A DNA stretch of 64,000 nt, from positions 1 through 64,000 of the forward strand of contig SPPL01000004.1 in the NCBI GenBank assembly GCA_004570955.1. The letters are read 5' to 3'. Source of the DNA: Jeotgalicoccus nanhaiensis. GTDB taxonomy: Bacteria; Bacillota; Bacilli; Staphylococcales; Salinicoccaceae. The position numbers and the translations under genes were made by a program. The notes under the pieces were generated by a model. The model searched no databases. It was not told the DNA's origin and was given only the letters and a program-made list of their open reading frames with translations. Shown one piece after another: positions 46,050 to 57,891 of the stretch; position 1 is the stretch's first letter, and each line of letters starts with the position of its first letter.

Positions 46050-46787
46050 TTATTCTGACATATTATGCGGTTTTTCAATCATGTCAACCTTGTCGATATT
46101 CGTATAATCGACCGTCGAGTGAATCGTAATTTCTTCGCCCTCATTTACCAGGTCCGCCTTAAGTTCGCTGCCCGTAAATTTATATTCCGCATCAAAGTAC
46201 AGCTGAATCGTGCCATTAATGCTTTCTGCCGATTCGATATCAGAGAGTGTTTCTTCATCGATAAAACTGCTGAATCCTGAGATGTCATCGATCTTTATCG
46301 TGAGTGCATACCCTTCGTCAAGTTCGCTGACTTCGCCTTCCGGGTAGTTTTGAAGTGCCGAGACGATTGTCTCGTAATCGCTGCCTTCAATTTCCACTGT
46401 TTCTTCTGTATCGACGATTTCATTGTCCCGGTACATAAAGTGGTCACCTTCAACCATATAATGAGTAATGATATCACCATTGTTATTCACAGAGAGTTTC
46501 AGCTCATTTTGTCCGCCATAAGTCATAATCGTCCGAATTGTACTTTCTTCCTCCGGCATAGTAATTTTAAATGACTGGCGGGCTTCATAGCTCGTAATAC
46601 CTTCACTATTTTCAACTGCACTCTCAATTAAATCAGCTGACGACATATCGCTGCTGCCAGCAGCTTGTTCTGTATTTTCCTGCTCAGTCTCGGGAGCTGC
46701 TTCTTCAGCCGGCTGTTCTTCATTGCCGGCTGAACATGCTGATAAAATCAATATACTCCCGACTAATGCAGCAAGCGTTTTTTTCAT
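46050..46787 (-). CDS. Lipoprotein, LolA-like/DUF6612-type
   Basis: A 245-aa predicted lipoprotein: a basic start, a hydrophobic stretch and lipobox LILSAC, then an acidic low-complexity linker (about 20-50). The mature part is rich in beta strands, with a YMVEGDHFMYRDN segment. The shape resembles the LolA-like DUF6612 lipoproteins of Firmicutes, but the match is by eye. ATG at 46787 is preferred; AGAGGTG lies upstream. It follows pyk by 18 bp and may be co-transcribed. Function is unknown. Confidence 0.75.
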   Translation of the reverse strand: MKKTLAALVGSILILSACSAGNEEQPAEEAAPETEQENTEQAAGSSDMSSADLIESAVENSEGITSYEARQSFKITMPEEESTIRTIMTYGGQNELKLSVNNNGDIITHYMVEGDHFMYRDNEIVDTEETVEIEGSDYETIVSALQNYPEGEVSELDEGYALTIKIDDISGFSSFIDEETLSDIESAESINGTIQLYFDAEYKFTGSELKADLVNEGEEITIHSTVDYTNIDKVDMIEKPHNMSE

Positions 46788-46805
46788 CCAACACACCTCT
46801 AATCC

Positions 46806-48566
46806 TTATAACACATGCGCATGTCCGCTGTAGACTACGCTCTGTTCACTGTCTATGGTAACGAGCATATTATCTTCCAGCACTTCAAGTGCTTCTTTCG
46901 CACCGACGATGGTCGGCAGCTCCAGATTCAAGCCGACAATAGCACCCTGGCTTGTCAGTCCGCCTTCAACCGTAATTAGTCCTGCTGCTTTAATTAAGAG
47001 CGGCGTCATTAAGGCGTCGACTGACTGAACAACGACAATCTTGTCGGTCGTATCTTTGCCTTCCAGTTCATTATAATTTCTTGCAGTAACTACTTCTCCG
47101 ACTGCTGTTTTATCGCCGATACCCTGTGCTTTAATCAGCGTATCCCCGACGACGTGCAGTTTCATTAAGTTCGTCGTGCCCGCTCTGCCTGCAGGCACAC
47201 CTGCAGTAATAATAATTAGGTCACCTTCATTTGCGTAGCCTTTTTCAAGCGTTGCCATTACAGATGTATTGAGCAGTTCATCTGTATCTCTTTCCGCTTC
47301 TTTAACGATCGGGTTGACACCCCAGACGAGATTAAGCTGACGCGCGACATGTTCATAAGGAGTGACCGCCACGATATTCGCATGCGGACGGTATTTCGCA
47401 ATCATATTCGCTGTATGTCCGCTTTCAGTTGCGGCGACAATTGCTTTACATTTTAAATTCAGAGCTGTGTGGGCAACGGATACACCGATTGCCGTCACCA
47501 TGTTCGTCTGAGTTGATTTCGTTCTGTCGGATAATAATTTCTTATAGTCCTGAGCCTCTTCAGCCGACACTGCGATTTTCGCCATCGTCTGCACTGCTTC
47601 AACCGGATATGCACCTGCTGCAGTTTCACCGCTCAGCATTACCGCATCGCTGCCGTCGTAAATTGCGTTCGCCACGTCACTTGCTTCAGCGCGTGTACAT
47701 CTCGGATTCGTCTGCATGGAATCGAGCATCTGTGTTGCAGTAATTACCGGTTTACCGAGTAAATTACATTTTCTGATGAGTTCTTTTTGCATCATCGGTA
47801 CTGTTTCCGGTGCAATTTCCACACCGAGATCACCTCGGGCTACCATCAGGCCGTCTGAAATTTTCAGGATTTCATCGATGTTGTCGATTCCTTCCTGGTT
47901 TTCAATTTTAGGAATAATTTTAATGTATTCGCCATCGTGTGATTCAAGCATCTCCCGGATTTCAAGCACATCCTGGGCACGTCTGACAAAGCTTGCCGCG
48001 ATAAAATCCACACCCTGCTCGATGCCGAACTTCACATCTTCCTTATCTTTTTCTGTTAAACCTGGGAGTTTTACGCTGACACCAGGCACGTTAACCCCTT
48101 TTTTATTTTTTAAGAGGCCGTTGTTTTTAACAGTCGTCGTAATAATGCCTGTATCTTTATTCAGTTCATCGATTTCAAGTTCAACTAGCCCGTCATCAAG
48201 AAGAATAAAGTCTCCCGGGTCAACATCATCGATCAGCCCTTCATAGGAAACAGAGAAGCGTTCTGAATTACCGAGCACCTCTGTCATGGACACTTCGATT
48301 TTCTGTCCGCGGACAAGTTCAACCTCTCCATTTTCCATCGAGTGCGTTCTGATTTCCGGTCCTTTTGTGTCCAAGAGAATACCGACTGTTTTATCGAGGC
48401 GTTTCGCTACTTTTCTAATCGTATCAATGCGCGCCTGGTGTTCTTTGTGGTCACCATGCGAAAAGTTTAAACGCGCAACGTTCATCCCCGCCATAATTAC
48501 TTTTTCAAGCACTTCTTCCGATTCTGAGGCCGGTCCTATTGTACATACAATCTTTGTATTTCTCAT
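46806..48566 (-). CDS. pyk: Pyruvate kinase
   Basis: A 586-aa glycolytic enzyme. Motifs: [13 protein letters not shown] at the N terminus, [21 protein letters not shown] and the active-site region [10 protein letters not shown]. It has the extra C-terminal PEP-utilising-type domain (about 478-586) found in Bacillus and Staphylococcus, with [14 protein letters not shown]. The frame opens at 48641, but ATG at 48566 has AGGAGG 8-9 nt upstream. It follows pfkA by 13 bp. Confidence 0.96.
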   Translation of the reverse strand: MRNTKIVCTIGPASESEEVLEKVIMAGMNVARLNFSHGDHKEHQARIDTIRKVAKRLDKTVGILLDTKGPEIRTHSMENGEVELVRGQKIEVSMTEVLGNSERFSVSYEGLIDDVDPGDFILLDDGLVELEIDELNKDTGIITTTVKNNGLLKNKKGVNVPGVSVKLPGLTEKDKEDVKFGIEQGVDFIAASFVRRAQDVLEIREMLESHDGEYIKIIPKIENQEGIDNIDEILKISDGLMVARGDLGVEIAPETVPMMQKELIRKCNLLGKPVITATQMLDSMQTNPRCTRAEASDVANAIYDGSDAVMLSGETAAGAYPVEAVQTMAKIAVSAEEAQDYKKLLSDRTKSTQTNMVTAIGVSVAHTALNLKCKAIVAATESGHTANMIAKYRPHANIVAVTPYEHVARQLNLVWGVNPIVKEAERDTDELLNTSVMATLEKGYANEGDLIIITAGVPAGRAGTTNLMKLHVVGDTLIKAQGIGDKTAVGEVVTARNYNELEGKDTTDKIVVVQSVDALMTPLLIKAAGLITVEGGLTSQGAIVGLNLELPTIVGAKEALEVLEDNMLVTIDSEQSVVYSGHAHVL

Positions 48567-48579
48567 TCTTCTTTTCCTC

Positions 48580-49587
<1,008 letters not shown>

Positions 49588-49660
49588 TCACGGTCTATCT
49601 ATATGGCGGGGAAAATGCGAGTAAATCGAAAGGCGGGCTTGCGGTGCGATACTGACTTAA

Positions 49661-49699
49661 GTTCATTGGCTGAGTAAAGACGCCAGCTGGCCAATGAAC
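49661..49699. repeat. Isolated 10-bp perfect inverted repeat
   Basis: GTTCATTGGC and GCCAATGAAC are separated by 19 nt. It lies between the accA terminator and the pfkA promoter. It resembles a single unit of the hairpin arrays elsewhere in the window but is not repeated here. Confidence 0.7.
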
Positions 49700-49721
49700 A
49701 CACGTCATTGACGACCTAATC

Positions 49722-49757
49722 AAAAAAAACGCACCCGCCTCCATACGGGCAAGTGCG
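49722..49757 (-). terminator. Terminator of the acc operon
   Basis: A CGCAC...CCCG / CGGG...GTGCG-type stem is followed by eight T on the minus strand, just after accA. Confidence 0.8.
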
Positions 49758-49772
49758 ATTTATATATTCCTG

Positions 49773-50720
49773 TTATTCACTGAACTGTCCAATCGACATG
49801 TATTTGTCGTAACGCTGATCGACTAAAGCATTACCGTCCATCGGCGTAAGTTCCGCCAGTGCATTCTGCAGCACTTCATCCGTTTTGTTGAAAACGAATG
49901 ATTTATCGTGATGAGCGCCGCCGGCCGGTTCTTTTATCGTGCCGTCACTCACGCCGAGTTCAAGCAGGTCGGCTGCAGTTATTTTTAAAGATTCCGCTGC
50001 GATTTCTTTCAGCGAAGCGTCTTTAAATAAAATACTTGCTGCACCCTCTGGTGAAATCACCGAGTACGTTGCGTTTTCGAGCATGAATAATTTATTGCAG
50101 ACACCGAGCGCTAGTGCACCGCCCGAACCGCCTTCCCCTATAACAATACTGATTACAGGCACAGTCAGACCAGCCATTTCGACCAGGTTTCTTGCAATCG
50201 ACTCGCTCTGGCCGCGTTCTTCAGCGGCTTTACCCGGATATGCGCCTTTCGTATCTATAAAGCAGATTACCGGGCGTTTGAATTTCTCCGCCTGCTTCAT
50301 CAGACGGAGAGCTTTCCTGTAGCCGTCGGGGTGCGCCATGCCGAAGTTGCGCGCAATATTATCTTTCGTATCCATTCCGCGCTGGTTGCCGATTACGGTC
50401 ACTGGACGTCCCTTGAACATCGCAATGCCACCGATAATCGCATTGTCATCCGAGTAGGCGCGGTCGCCTTTAAACTCGATAAAGTCATCGAACAGCGCGG
50501 CGATATATTCTTTTGAAGTCGGCCGTTTTATGTAGCGTGCAATTTCAACACGCTGCCAGGGTGTAAGCTGAGAATATACTTCTTCTTTTTTATCCTTCAC
50601 TTTTCTCTCCAGAAAGCTGATTTCAGTCGTCAGATCCAGCTTGTTTTTATGGGCATATTTTTCAAGCTCTTTAATTTTGTTTTCCAGTTCCTGAACCGGT
50701 TTTTCAAATTCAAATACCAT
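49773..50720 (-). CDS. accA: Acetyl-CoA carboxylase carboxyltransferase alpha subunit
   Basis: A 315-aa subunit which with AccD moves the carboxyl group from biotin to acetyl-CoA to make malonyl-CoA. The N terminus is a coiled coil ([13 protein letters not shown]). Crotonase-fold motifs are [31 protein letters not shown] and [12 protein letters not shown]. It starts 2 bp after the accD stop. Confidence 0.97.
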   Translation of the reverse strand: MVFEFEKPVQELENKIKELEKYAHKNKLDLTTEISFLERKVKDKKEEVYSQLTPWQRVEIARYIKRPTSKEYIAALFDDFIEFKGDRAYSDDNAIIGGIAMFKGRPVTVIGNQRGMDTKDNIARNFGMAHPDGYRKALRLMKQAEKFKRPVICFIDTKGAYPGKAAEERGQSESIARNLVEMAGLTVPVISIVIGEGGSGGALALGVCNKLFMLENATYSVISPEGAASILFKDASLKEIAAESLKITAADLLELGVSDGTIKEPAGGAHHDKSFVFNKTDEVLQNALAELTPMDGNALVDQRYDKYMSIGQFSE

Positions 50721-50722
50721 AA

Positions 50723-51571
50723 TTACACAACCTCTTCATGCATCTTTAAAATCGTGCCAAGATAGCGTTTCATGTTAACTCTGTTGACGACATCATCAAG
50801 CTGCCCGTGCTTGAGTAAAAACTCCGCCGTCTGGAAATCATCCGGCAGTTTTTCTTTAATTGTTTCTTCGATTACACGGCGTCCGGCAAAACCGATTAAA
50901 GCGCCTTTTTCAGCGAGGTTGATATCACCGACTGATGCAAATGATGCAGATACTCCGCCCGTTGTAGGGTTTGTCATGTAGGCGATGTAAAGAAGACCTG
51001 CTTTGTTATGCCGTTCAATCGCAACGCTGACTTTCGCCATCTGCATTAGCGATAAAATCCCTTCCTGCATGCGCGCGCCGCCGCTCGCTGTAAAGACGAT
51101 GACCGGCAGTCTGTGTTCTGTTGCATACTGGAAAGTACGCGCCAGTTTTTCACCGAGCGCCGAACCCATGCTGCCCATACGGAAACGCGGATCCATAATC
51201 GCGACGACCGCTTCACTGCCCATAATTTTCCCGTGGGAAACGATCAATGCTTCTTCGAGACCTGTTTTCTCTTTATCAGAAGCAAGTTTCTCTTCGTAAT
51301 TCGGGAAATTCAGCGGGTTAACCGATGTAATATTTGCAAACAGTTCTTTGCCGCTGTCAATATCGAGCAGCGCATCCATCCGCTCCGTGCTTATAATCGG
51401 CAGATGATGGTCGCAATTTGAACAGACGTTCAAACGCTTGTGAAGATCTTTTGAATAAAGAATCTTCTTGCAGTTTGGACACTTCGTCATAATCGTTTCC
51501 TGTTTCTCAGCCTTATCCGTTTTTTCATCACTTGCTTTTTTGTTCAGTTTAAAAAATATATCCTTTAACAT
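50723..51571 (-). CDS. accD: Acetyl-CoA carboxylase carboxyltransferase beta subunit
   Basis: A 282-aa subunit. The N-terminal zinc ribbon is CPNCKK...CSNCDHH (about 31-54). The carboxyltransferase core has [30 protein letters not shown] and [13 protein letters not shown]. It lies 18 bp after the GntR-type regulator gene and is coupled to accA. Confidence 0.97.
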   Translation of the reverse strand: MLKDIFFKLNKKASDEKTDKAEKQETIMTKCPNCKKILYSKDLHKRLNVCSNCDHHLPIISTERMDALLDIDSGKELFANITSVNPLNFPNYEEKLASDKEKTGLEEALIVSHGKIMGSEAVVAIMDPRFRMGSMGSALGEKLARTFQYATEHRLPVIVFTASGGARMQEGILSLMQMAKVSVAIERHNKAGLLYIAYMTNPTTGGVSASFASVGDINLAEKGALIGFAGRRVIEETIKEKLPDDFQTAEFLLKHGQLDDVVNRVNMKRYLGTILKMHEEVV

Positions 51572-51589
51572 TTTTACACCTCATCGAAG

Positions 51590-52012
51590 TTAGCTGTCAT
51601 AGCCGTCAGCATATTTTTTCAGCAGTTTGTAGATTCTCTGCACCACTTGATTATCACCGTCATCCACAGTTTTCATGCCATTATATTTATGTTCGTAGTA
51701 ATAATCAATCATATGCATCAATTCAACTAACTCTTCATATTGTCTGTCTGTTCTAAGCAGATATTTCGCTATTAAAGTGTAGAGCTGGTGGCTGTCGATA
51801 TTCGCAAGATACGTACCTTCCCCGCGTTTAACGTAAATAACCCCGATAAGTTCCAGCGCTCTCAGCGCTTCTCTTACACTCTGCCGGCTGACATTCAGCC
51901 GTTCTTTCAAATAGCGTTCACTCGGTATCTTCTCTCCGATGCCGATATTCTGATCCACAATAATTTTATTAATCTCTTCAAGAATCATCTGAAGACCCTT
52001 TTTATTTTCCAT
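51590..52012 (-). CDS. Short GntR-family regulator
   Basis: A 140-aa protein with a clear GntR winged helix (IGEKIPSERYLKERLNVSRQ then SVREALRALELIGVIYVKRG, about 24-63). The C-terminal part is only about 70 residues, much shorter than the 150-160-residue FCD/FadR domain, and lacks its metal histidines. It lies inside the malic enzyme-accD-accA operon with 2 bp and 18 bp spacings, so it may sense a metabolite linked to fatty-acid synthesis and control its own operon. The effector is unknown. Confidence 0.85.
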   Translation of the reverse strand: MENKKGLQMILEEINKIIVDQNIGIGEKIPSERYLKERLNVSRQSVREALRALELIGVIYVKRGEGTYLANIDSHQLYTLIAKYLLRTDRQYEELVELMHMIDYYYEHKYNGMKTVDDGDNQVVQRIYKLLKKYADGYDS

Positions 52013-52014
52013 GA

Positions 52015-53250
52015 TTAACCGTTCAATTCGCTGATCAGTTTTTTCGTCCTGGAGTAAACGTAACCGGCTTCAACTTTTTTACGCGACACGCCCGTATTCA
52101 TAGCAGCTGCTGCCACGCGCTCTGCAACCATCGGTGCTACTTCCGGATGGAAGGCGTCCGGAATCACATAATCCGCACTCAATTCTTCCGGCTTAACAAT
52201 TTCTGCGATTGCAAGCACTGCCGCTTTTTTCATTTCTTCATTGATGTGCGTTGACTGAACATCGAGCGCACCTCTGAAAATACCCGGGAAAGCCAGTACA
52301 TTGTTAACCTGGTTCGGGAAGTCGCTGCGTCCTGTGCCCACTACTTTAGCACCGGCGGCAATTGCGACATCAGGCATAATTTCAGGAGTCGGGTTTGCCA
52401 TGGCAAAGATAATCGGATCTTCATTCATCGAACGGACCATATCTTCAGTTACTGCATTTTCCACCGATACACCGATAAAAATATCTGCATCTTTAATAAC
52501 ATCTGAAAGCTTGCCTTCTTCATTATCGATATTGGTGAACTTCGCAACTTCATCTTTGATTGCGTTCATGCCTGATTCACGGCCTTCGTAAATTGCTCCG
52601 CGCGAATCACACATAATCATATCTTTAACACCAAAACTGTGAAGCAGTTTAACAATAGCAACACCTGCAGCGCCCGCGCCGTTCAGTACCACTTTAACAG
52701 TAGATAAAGTTTTGCCTGTCAGTTTGACTGCGTTTATCAGACCAGCCAGCGTAACGATAGCCGTCCCGTGCTGATCATCGTGAAAGACAGGAATATCAGT
52801 TTCCTTTTTCAGTCTTTCCTCAATTTCAAAACATCTCGGCGCTGAAATATCTTCCAGATTAATACCGCCGAAAACAGGAGTCATCAGTTTAACTGTATTG
52901 ACGATTTCATCGACGTCATTTGTTTTTAAAGCGATTGGGAAAGAATCTACGCCTGCAAAGTTTTTAAGAAGCGCACTCTTCCCTTCCATTACCGGCAGAC
53001 TGGCTGAAGCTCCGATATTGCCGAGTCCGAGCACTGCCGAACCATCAGTTACAACGCCTACAGTATTACCTTTAATCGTGTAATCAAATATCTTTCTTTC
53101 ATCTTCGTATATTTCCTTGCACGGCTCAGCAACTCCCGGTGAATACGCAAGGCTGAGCGCCTCTTTATCCTTTAATGCTACTTTTGAATTGACGGAAAGC
53201 TTTCCCTGGTTAACTTTGTGCAGTTCTAATGCATCGCTTTTTAAAGACAA
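52015..53250 (-). CDS. NAD(P)-dependent malic enzyme
   Basis: A 411-aa short-form malic enzyme converting malate to pyruvate and CO2, which can supply NADPH for the adjacent acc genes. Motifs: LSLAYSPGVAEPCKEI, TDGSAVLGLGNIGASASLPV, FHDDQHGTAIVTLAGL and LNGAGAAGVAIVKLL. The frame opens at 53292, but the best start is TTG at 53250: AGGAGG lies 7 nt upstream, and the product MSLKSDALELH matches the staphylococcal N terminus. Confidence 0.93.
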   Translation of the reverse strand: MSLKSDALELHKVNQGKLSVNSKVALKDKEALSLAYSPGVAEPCKEIYEDERKIFDYTIKGNTVGVVTDGSAVLGLGNIGASASLPVMEGKSALLKNFAGVDSFPIALKTNDVDEIVNTVKLMTPVFGGINLEDISAPRCFEIEERLKKETDIPVFHDDQHGTAIVTLAGLINAVKLTGKTLSTVKVVLNGAGAAGVAIVKLLHSFGVKDMIMCDSRGAIYEGRESGMNAIKDEVAKFTNIDNEEGKLSDVIKDADIFIGVSVENAVTEDMVRSMNEDPIIFAMANPTPEIMPDVAIAAGAKVVGTGRSDFPNQVNNVLAFPGIFRGALDVQSTHINEEMKKAAVLAIAEIVKPEELSADYVIPDAFHPEVAPMVAERVAAAAMNTGVSRKKVEAGYVYSRTKKLISELNG

Positions 53251-53316
53251 ATTAGTTCCTCCTAAAGTGGTCATACCACGGTATATTATCATTAATTTTT
53301 TTATTTTACAATAAAT

Positions 53317-56300
53317 TTACACGATTAAACGGATATTTTCGACTTGTATGTTTGAAATTAAAGTTTCTATTTTACTGATTGGAATATATCCGGCGAATTC
53401 TTGCGTGTTAAAATCGTGAATCGGCACCCCGCTCTCTGCGAGCAGCTCTGAAATTTCATCGATACTGACATCCCTGATATAGATTTTCTTGGTTTTCTCT
53501 ATATACGTCCGGACGTAGTCGTCCGCCGGATACAGTCTGTCTATAACGAGCTGCGGTTTTCCCTGGCGCATGCCGTAAGTTGCATCCGCTGCCACGATCG
53601 ATTCTTTCAGCATAGGATGATATTTAAAATACTCTTTCGCAAATAGGACCCCGTCAATATTAGAATGCCCGTCAGTCAGTGTCAAAAAGGCCATATTCTG
53701 CCCTGTTTTCTTCACTTTAATCGTGCGGAAATCTTCAATATAGAGAAGATAGGTACCGTGTTTACGTTTATGATGAATCAGAGAAAAGGGAATAAATTCA
53801 AGTTCCCGGTGCTTTAAGAGGATGGGATGCGTTGAAATATAAAATCCGAGCGCTTCTTTTTCGCCTTCAATTTTTTCAGCGCCGTCCATTTCTTCGCTGT
53901 ACCGGTATTCTTTTTTAAGATTAAAACCAAGGGAACTTAAGAACGAGTCGTGCTGATAACCGTCGCTCACCGTCGATAAAATATCAGGCAGCGTCTGCAG
54001 CATCGTTTTTCTGTTTTCTTCAAAACCGTCGAGTGTCCCCGAGATAATTAAGTTTCTTAAGATTTTTTCATTGAATTTAAAATCTGTGCGGGATACCAGG
54101 TCGTATATATCCTTAAAAGGTCCGTCGTCCTTTCGCGCTGCCATGAGCGCTTCATATAGCGGTCTTGAAATTCCGCTGATCATCGAAAAGCCGAGCAAGA
54201 TGCCTTCTTGCTGCGAGTTCTGCCATATGGATGTATTAATATCCGGAGCGAGGAGCGGGATACGCATCATCTTCAGCTCGGTTAGAAGCTGGCTGATTTT
54301 TTCGTCGTTGCCCCGGTGGTGTGTTAATATGACCGCGTAAAAATGTTCGGGATAATGCAGTTTCATATAGGCCATCGTGTAGGCGACTTTACCGTAGGCA
54401 ACCGCATGGCTCTTAACAAAACCATAGTCCGCAAACTCCATAATCAGATCGAAAATATTTTCTGCAAGCTCTGCAGTGTAGTTTTTCTTCACTGCTCCGG
54501 CAATAAAATGCTCGCGCTCATTAGTCAGCGCATGACGGTCCTTTTTGCCCATAGCGCGTCTTAAAATATCCGCTTCCCCGTAGCTGAAGCCGGCAATTTT
54601 ACCGGCAATCTGCATAATCTGTTCCTGGTAGACGATGACACCGAACGTTTCTTTTAAAATATCTTTCAGATCTTCATGAGGATACTTAATTGTTTCAGGG
54701 TGTTCTTTTCTGTAGATAAAGTTATCGATTTCTTTCATCGGACCCGGCCGGTACAGTGCAAGGACTGCAGCGAGATCCTTCAGACTTTCCGGCTGAAAGT
54801 TTTCAATGACTCGTCTGATGCCGGATGACTCCAGCTGAAAAATACCGAGAGTCATTCCTTTTGACAGCATTTTATAGACTCTTTTATCTTCTGTTATATC
54901 ATCAAGCGAGAAGTTTTTCTCCGTCCGCCTGATGCTCTGGACCATATAGCGGATCAGCGACAGGTTTTTTAAGCCGAGCAGATCAATTTTTAACAGCCCC
55001 GCCGCTTCAACATCTTTCATCGGCCACTGGCTCATTACATGGCCTTCAGAGAAAATTACGGGCACGCTGTTCGTCAGCGTTTCACTGCTCAGAAGAAGGC
55101 CTGCTGCGTGCGTCGATGTATGGCGCGGCAGCCCTTCAATTTTCAACGTGATATCCATAAATGTTTTATACTTTCTGTCCGCTTCTAAAAGCGTGTTAAA
55201 ACGGCTGCTTGAAAATGCATCTTCAAGCGATGCGTTCGGCTCATCCGGTACAAGATTGGACACGAGCTTCAGTTCATCGTCAGAAAAACCGAAGACTCGC
55301 CCCACGTCGCGCGCGGCCATTTTGGCGCTCAGCGTTCCGTATGTAATGATGTTCGCCACCCGCATATCACCGTATTTTTTAATTAAATATTCAACGACTT
55401 CATCGCGTCTTGAATCTTCAAAATCGATATCGATATCCGGCATGCTTACCCTCTCCGGATTCAGAAAACGCTCAAACAGCAAATTGTATTCAAGCGGGTC
55501 GACTTCGGTAATATCCAAAAGATACGACACGAGACTTGCACTGGAGGATCCCCTGCCCGGCCCGACGTAAATACCGTTTGATTTTGCATGATTTACCAGA
55601 TCCTGGACAATTAAAAAATAATCTTCAAATCCCATACCGGTAATAATGCCGTATTCGTACTTCAGCCGTTCCATATATTCATTACGGTCTCTGAAATTTC
55701 CTGCTTCAAATCTTTCCATTAAAAGCTGCCATAAGTAGTCTTTTGAACTGCTGCCTTCTGGATTATTAAATTTCGGCAGCGTATGAGATACAGAAGGTAT
55801 CGGCACCTCGCACTTATTTATAATTTCTTCATTATTTTTTAAATAAACGCGCGCGGCTTCAGGCACCATATCCCGGGTCTGAATACAGGCATCCCCCTCG
55901 AGATTCTGCACGCTGTCGATACTGAGCCGCTCGTTATCCCGGATGCCATTCAGCACTTTTAAGGAACCCCGTTCATTTGAATTAACGTAATGCGCGGCTT
56001 TTATAAACACCTTCTTGTAATCTCCGTCTGAATCGTGGCTGATATATTTATCTTCTTCCGGAAGATCCATGGCGCTTAAAATTGCCGTCGCCTCCGAAGT
56101 CTTGCCGATTAAGAGGCAGTTTTTAATAGTATCCTGAAGAAACTTGAGCGACGTCCGCGCTGAACCTCTGTACGACAGCATGGCGCTTGTGCGCACGAGT
56201 TCGAGATAGCCCTGATGATTTTTCGCCAGCAGCACGAGCGGCACGCCGTTCATGCCGTCCTCCACAATAATTTCCATGCCGGGCACCGGTTTAATGCCGT

Positions 56301-56463
56301 ATTTCGGCGCTGTTGCCATCAGCCGGTATACCGCGTGCATGCGGTTTAAATCCGTGACGGCTACAGCGCTCTGGCCGTCACTGTTTAATTTCTCGTATAA
56401 ACGCTCCAATGTAATATTTGAATTTAAAAAATCAAATGAGCTGTGCACATTTAAATTAAGCAT
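53317..56463 (-). CDS. dnaE: DNA polymerase III alpha subunit, DnaE
   Basis: A 1048-aa C-family polymerase that in Firmicutes extends RNA primers on the lagging strand alongside PolC. The N-terminal PHP domain begins LNVHSSFDFLNSN. The catalytic aspartates lie in MPDIDIDFEDSRR (about 340-352), and the third-Asp region is seen around LKIDLLGLKNLSLI. A helix-hairpin-helix, an OB fold (about 920-1010) and a short tail follow. No 3'-5' exonuclease is present. Confidence 0.95.
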   Translation of the reverse strand: MLNLNVHSSFDFLNSNITLERLYEKLNSDGQSAVAVTDLNRMHAVYRLMATAPKYGIKPVPGMEIIVEDGMNGVPLVLLAKNHQGYLELVRTSAMLSYRGSARTSLKFLQDTIKNCLLIGKTSEATAILSAMDLPEEDKYISHDSDGDYKKVFIKAAHYVNSNERGSLKVLNGIRDNERLSIDSVQNLEGDACIQTRDMVPEAARVYLKNNEEIINKCEVPIPSVSHTLPKFNNPEGSSSKDYLWQLLMERFEAGNFRDRNEYMERLKYEYGIITGMGFEDYFLIVQDLVNHAKSNGIYVGPGRGSSSASLVSYLLDITEVDPLEYNLLFERFLNPERVSMPDIDIDFEDSRRDEVVEYLIKKYGDMRVANIITYGTLSAKMAARDVGRVFGFSDDELKLVSNLVPDEPNASLEDAFSSSRFNTLLEADRKYKTFMDITLKIEGLPRHTSTHAAGLLLSSETLTNSVPVIFSEGHVMSQWPMKDVEAAGLLKIDLLGLKNLSLIRYMVQSIRRTEKNFSLDDITEDKRVYKMLSKGMTLGIFQLESSGIRRVIENFQPESLKDLAAVLALYRPGPMKEIDNFIYRKEHPETIKYPHEDLKDILKETFGVIVYQEQIMQIAGKIAGFSYGEADILRRAMGKKDRHALTNEREHFIAGAVKKNYTAELAENIFDLIMEFADYGFVKSHAVAYGKVAYTMAYMKLHYPEHFYAVILTHHRGNDEKISQLLTELKMMRIPLLAPDINTSIWQNSQQEGILLGFSMISGISRPLYEALMAARKDDGPFKDIYDLVSRTDFKFNEKILRNLIISGTLDGFEENRKTMLQTLPDILSTVSDGYQHDSFLSSLGFNLKKEYRYSEEMDGAEKIEGEKEALGFYISTHPILLKHRELEFIPFSLIHHKRKHGTYLLYIEDFRTIKVKKTGQNMAFLTLTDGHSNIDGVLFAKEYFKYHPMLKESIVAADATYGMRQGKPQLVIDRLYPADDYVRTYIEKTKKIYIRDVSIDEISELLAESGVPIHDFNTQEFAGYIPISKIETLISNIQVENIRLIV

Positions 56464-56477
56464 TGAAACACCTACTC

Positions 56478-57434
56478 TTACAATTTTTCTTCAATTTTCA
56501 CAAGCAGTTCTTTAAGCATATCCATGTTTTTGACACGGACGCCTGAAGCGAGCGGATGGCCGCCGCCGTCGAACATCGCAGCGACATCGTTGATTACGAC
56601 CTCTTTTGAACGGAGGCGGACGCGGATTTCACCGTCACCTTCCAGTGCGATGAACCATACTTTCACATCTTCAATTTCCCTGAAGATATTTACATCCAGT
56701 CCCGCTTCGCTGACGCTTAAGTCGTATTCTTCCATGACTGATTTCGGCACGTACACATAAGCGATGCCGGAATCCGTAAACACTGCATTATTAATTAAAT
56801 AACCTTTATATTTAAATTTATTTTTAGAAGATTTATGCATCTGATTGTTCAAATCCGCAGCATCGAAATTAAACTCTTTCAGCTTGGATGCGACTGCATG
56901 CGTCAGAGCACTCGTATTATTGTATAAAAATCTGCCCGTGTCACCGACGATTCCCATATAAAACAAAGCTGCGGCTTCATCGTTCATAGCTGAGCTGTCC
57001 CATCTGTCGATTAAGAGATAAATCAGTTCGCTCGCAGATGATACATCCGTCTCAACAATCGACACGTCACCGTACAATTCGACATTCGGGTGATGGTCAA
57101 TTTTGACGATTTTTTCTGCGTAGTCGAGCGTGCCGTCAATGCGTTCTTTGTTTCCCGTATCCACGACAATAACCAGCGGCCGCTCAATTGTACTCACGCG
57201 GTCCATTTCTCCTAAAAACTCAAGTGACGGCTCGCCGCTTCCGAGCGCCTTGATACTTTTATCAGGATATTTATTTTGTAAATATGCACGAAGACCGAGC
57301 TGAGCACCGTAGGCATCGGGATCCGGTTTCTGATGTCTCAGTATAACAATTTCATCGTGTGATTCTATCAGTTCCAGTACGTCTTTGGCATATGTGTTTA
57401 AGTCATTTAAATGTCCGGTTAATTTATTAAACAA
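56478..57434 (-). CDS. nrnA: NanoRNase/pAp phosphatase NrnA
   Basis: A 318-aa DHH/DHHA1 protein that degrades 2-5-nt RNAs and dephosphorylates pAp. Motifs: LRHQKPDPDAYGAQLGL (motif I), VVDTGNKER, IDHHPN (the DHH motif, about 112-117) and the C-terminal FDGGGHPLASGV. It sits 14 bp upstream of dnaE on the same strand. Confidence 0.94.
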   Translation of the reverse strand: MFNKLTGHLNDLNTYAKDVLELIESHDEIVILRHQKPDPDAYGAQLGLRAYLQNKYPDKSIKALGSGEPSLEFLGEMDRVSTIERPLVIVVDTGNKERIDGTLDYAEKIVKIDHHPNVELYGDVSIVETDVSSASELIYLLIDRWDSSAMNDEAAALFYMGIVGDTGRFLYNNTSALTHAVASKLKEFNFDAADLNNQMHKSSKNKFKYKGYLINNAVFTDSGIAYVYVPKSVMEEYDLSVSEAGLDVNIFREIEDVKVWFIALEGDGEIRVRLRSKEVVINDVAAMFDGGGHPLASGVRVKNMDMLKELLVKIEEKL

Positions 57435-57510
57435 TGGCGAAACTCCTCAATATTAATTTACTTACATTCATCAATCAATTATACTACATTAGAGATTGGA
57501 GTTGTAACGT

Positions 57511-57876
57511 ATGGAATTCTTGTACACGCTTGCCGTGTCATTTCTCGTCACAGCGATTGTCTTTACCTTTATTCTTTTTGTGGTTTTCAAAGTCAGAAAG
57601 ATACGGACAATCCGCGACGTCAGAGGCGCGTATTATAACAGTATTGCGAGAATATGGCTTGCCCTGTTTCTCATCGCGTTCGGTTTGAACTCAATAGTCC
57701 AGTTCCACACTGCCGTTGCTTATTTAATCGGCGGCCTGTTCGTGCTGCTCGGTGCCTACCAGCTGTTTTACTTTAATAAAGCGCGGAAATACTTCAAGGG
57801 AAATCTGCCCATTGAAGAGCAGGCATGGAAAGAGTTTGAAGCGATGAAAGCGAACAAAGCCAAACGCAAAAAATAA
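57511..57876 (+). CDS. ytpI: YtpI-like membrane protein
   Basis: A 121-aa protein with three hydrophobic segments (about 4-28, 45-65, 68-88) and a basic tail. The layout and neighbourhood (divergent from nrnA, next to ytoI) match B. subtilis YtpI. Its function is not established. It is one of the few plus-strand genes and shares a bidirectional terminator with ytoI. Confidence 0.82.
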   Translation: MEFLYTLAVSFLVTAIVFTFILFVVFKVRKIRTIRDVRGAYYNSIARIWLALFLIAFGLNSIVQFHTAVAYLIGGLFVLLGAYQLFYFNKARKYFKGNLPIEEQAWKEFEAMKANKAKRKK

Positions 57877-57891
57877 AAGCAATACATAGAA

